This document shows positions 5,508-5,547 of a stretch of DNA of 5,547 nt, piece after piece. The notes under the pieces were generated by a model. That model did not search any database. It worked only from the letters and a program-made list of their open reading frames with translations, and was not told where the DNA came from. The stretch is taken from positions 1 to 5,547 of the forward strand of contig CALZPS010000118.1 of NCBI GenBank assembly GCA_945827765.1, in the 5' to 3' direction. This DNA is from an uncultured Lachnospiraceae bacterium. Lineage in GTDB: Bacteria; Bacillota; Clostridia; Lachnospirales; Lachnospiraceae. A program made the position numbers and the translations under genes. Within the stretch, counting starts at the first letter, position 1, and each line of letters opens with the position of its first letter.

Positions 5508-5547
5508 TATCTGGTTATAAATTAAAACTATAACCAGATATTTTTTT
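5508..5547 (+). terminator. Intrinsic terminator of the lysR gene
   Basis: TATCTGGTTATA (5508-5519) pairs perfectly over 12 bp with TATAACCAGATA (5529-5540) around a 9-nt loop. Seven T residues follow directly and run to the last base of the window. It begins 15 nt after the LysR stop codon, so the gene is complete and ends its transcript here. Confidence 0.88.

Overview
The window looks like one end of a draft-assembly contig from a Gram-positive gut anaerobe, most likely a Lachnospiraceae or other Clostridia member. This is an inference from three things: moderate GC with strong purine-rich Shine-Dalgarno sites, the clostridial character of the MATE, TetR and LysR proteins, and short hairpin plus T-run terminators. 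Bases 1-27 are not genomic: they match the end of an Illumina Nextera transposase adapter, so genomic sequence begins near base 28.

Layout. (1) 30-302, + strand: the C-terminal DNA-binding end of an AraC-family regulator, cut off by the contig end. (2) 349-1788, - strand: a MATE-family multidrug/sodium antiporter convergent with the AraC fragment; a single hairpin lies between them. (3) 1789-1916: a compact divergent control region with back-to-back, overlapping promoters, bracketed by two inverted copies of a 12-bp motif that is a candidate TetR operator. (4) 1917-2480, + strand: the TetR-family regulator, probably the local controller of the MATE pump. (5) 2633-4441, + strand: a GH43-type glycoside hydrolase with C-terminal discoidin-like and fibronectin-III-like modules and no signal peptide. 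(6) 4563-5492, + strand: a LysR-family regulator, closed by a textbook intrinsic terminator at the very end of the window.

How the genes fit together. MATE and TetR form a classic divergent efflux pump/regulator pair. The GH43 gene appears to be a separate unit: it has a candidate promoter and a clear terminator of its own. No sugar transporter or second carbohydrate enzyme is visible, so its substrate cannot be read from context. The LysR gene is a third unit whose target is probably outside the window.

Three longest-ORF starts look wrong and are corrected here from ribosome-binding sites and family alignment: MATE (ATG at 1788 rather than GTG at 1800), GH43 (2633 rather than 2591) and LysR (4563 rather than 4458). 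I found no CRISPR array, insertion sequence, tRNA, rRNA or convincing novel multi-gene system. The most interesting items are the duplicated operator-like motif and the unusual spacing and architecture of the GH43 protein.
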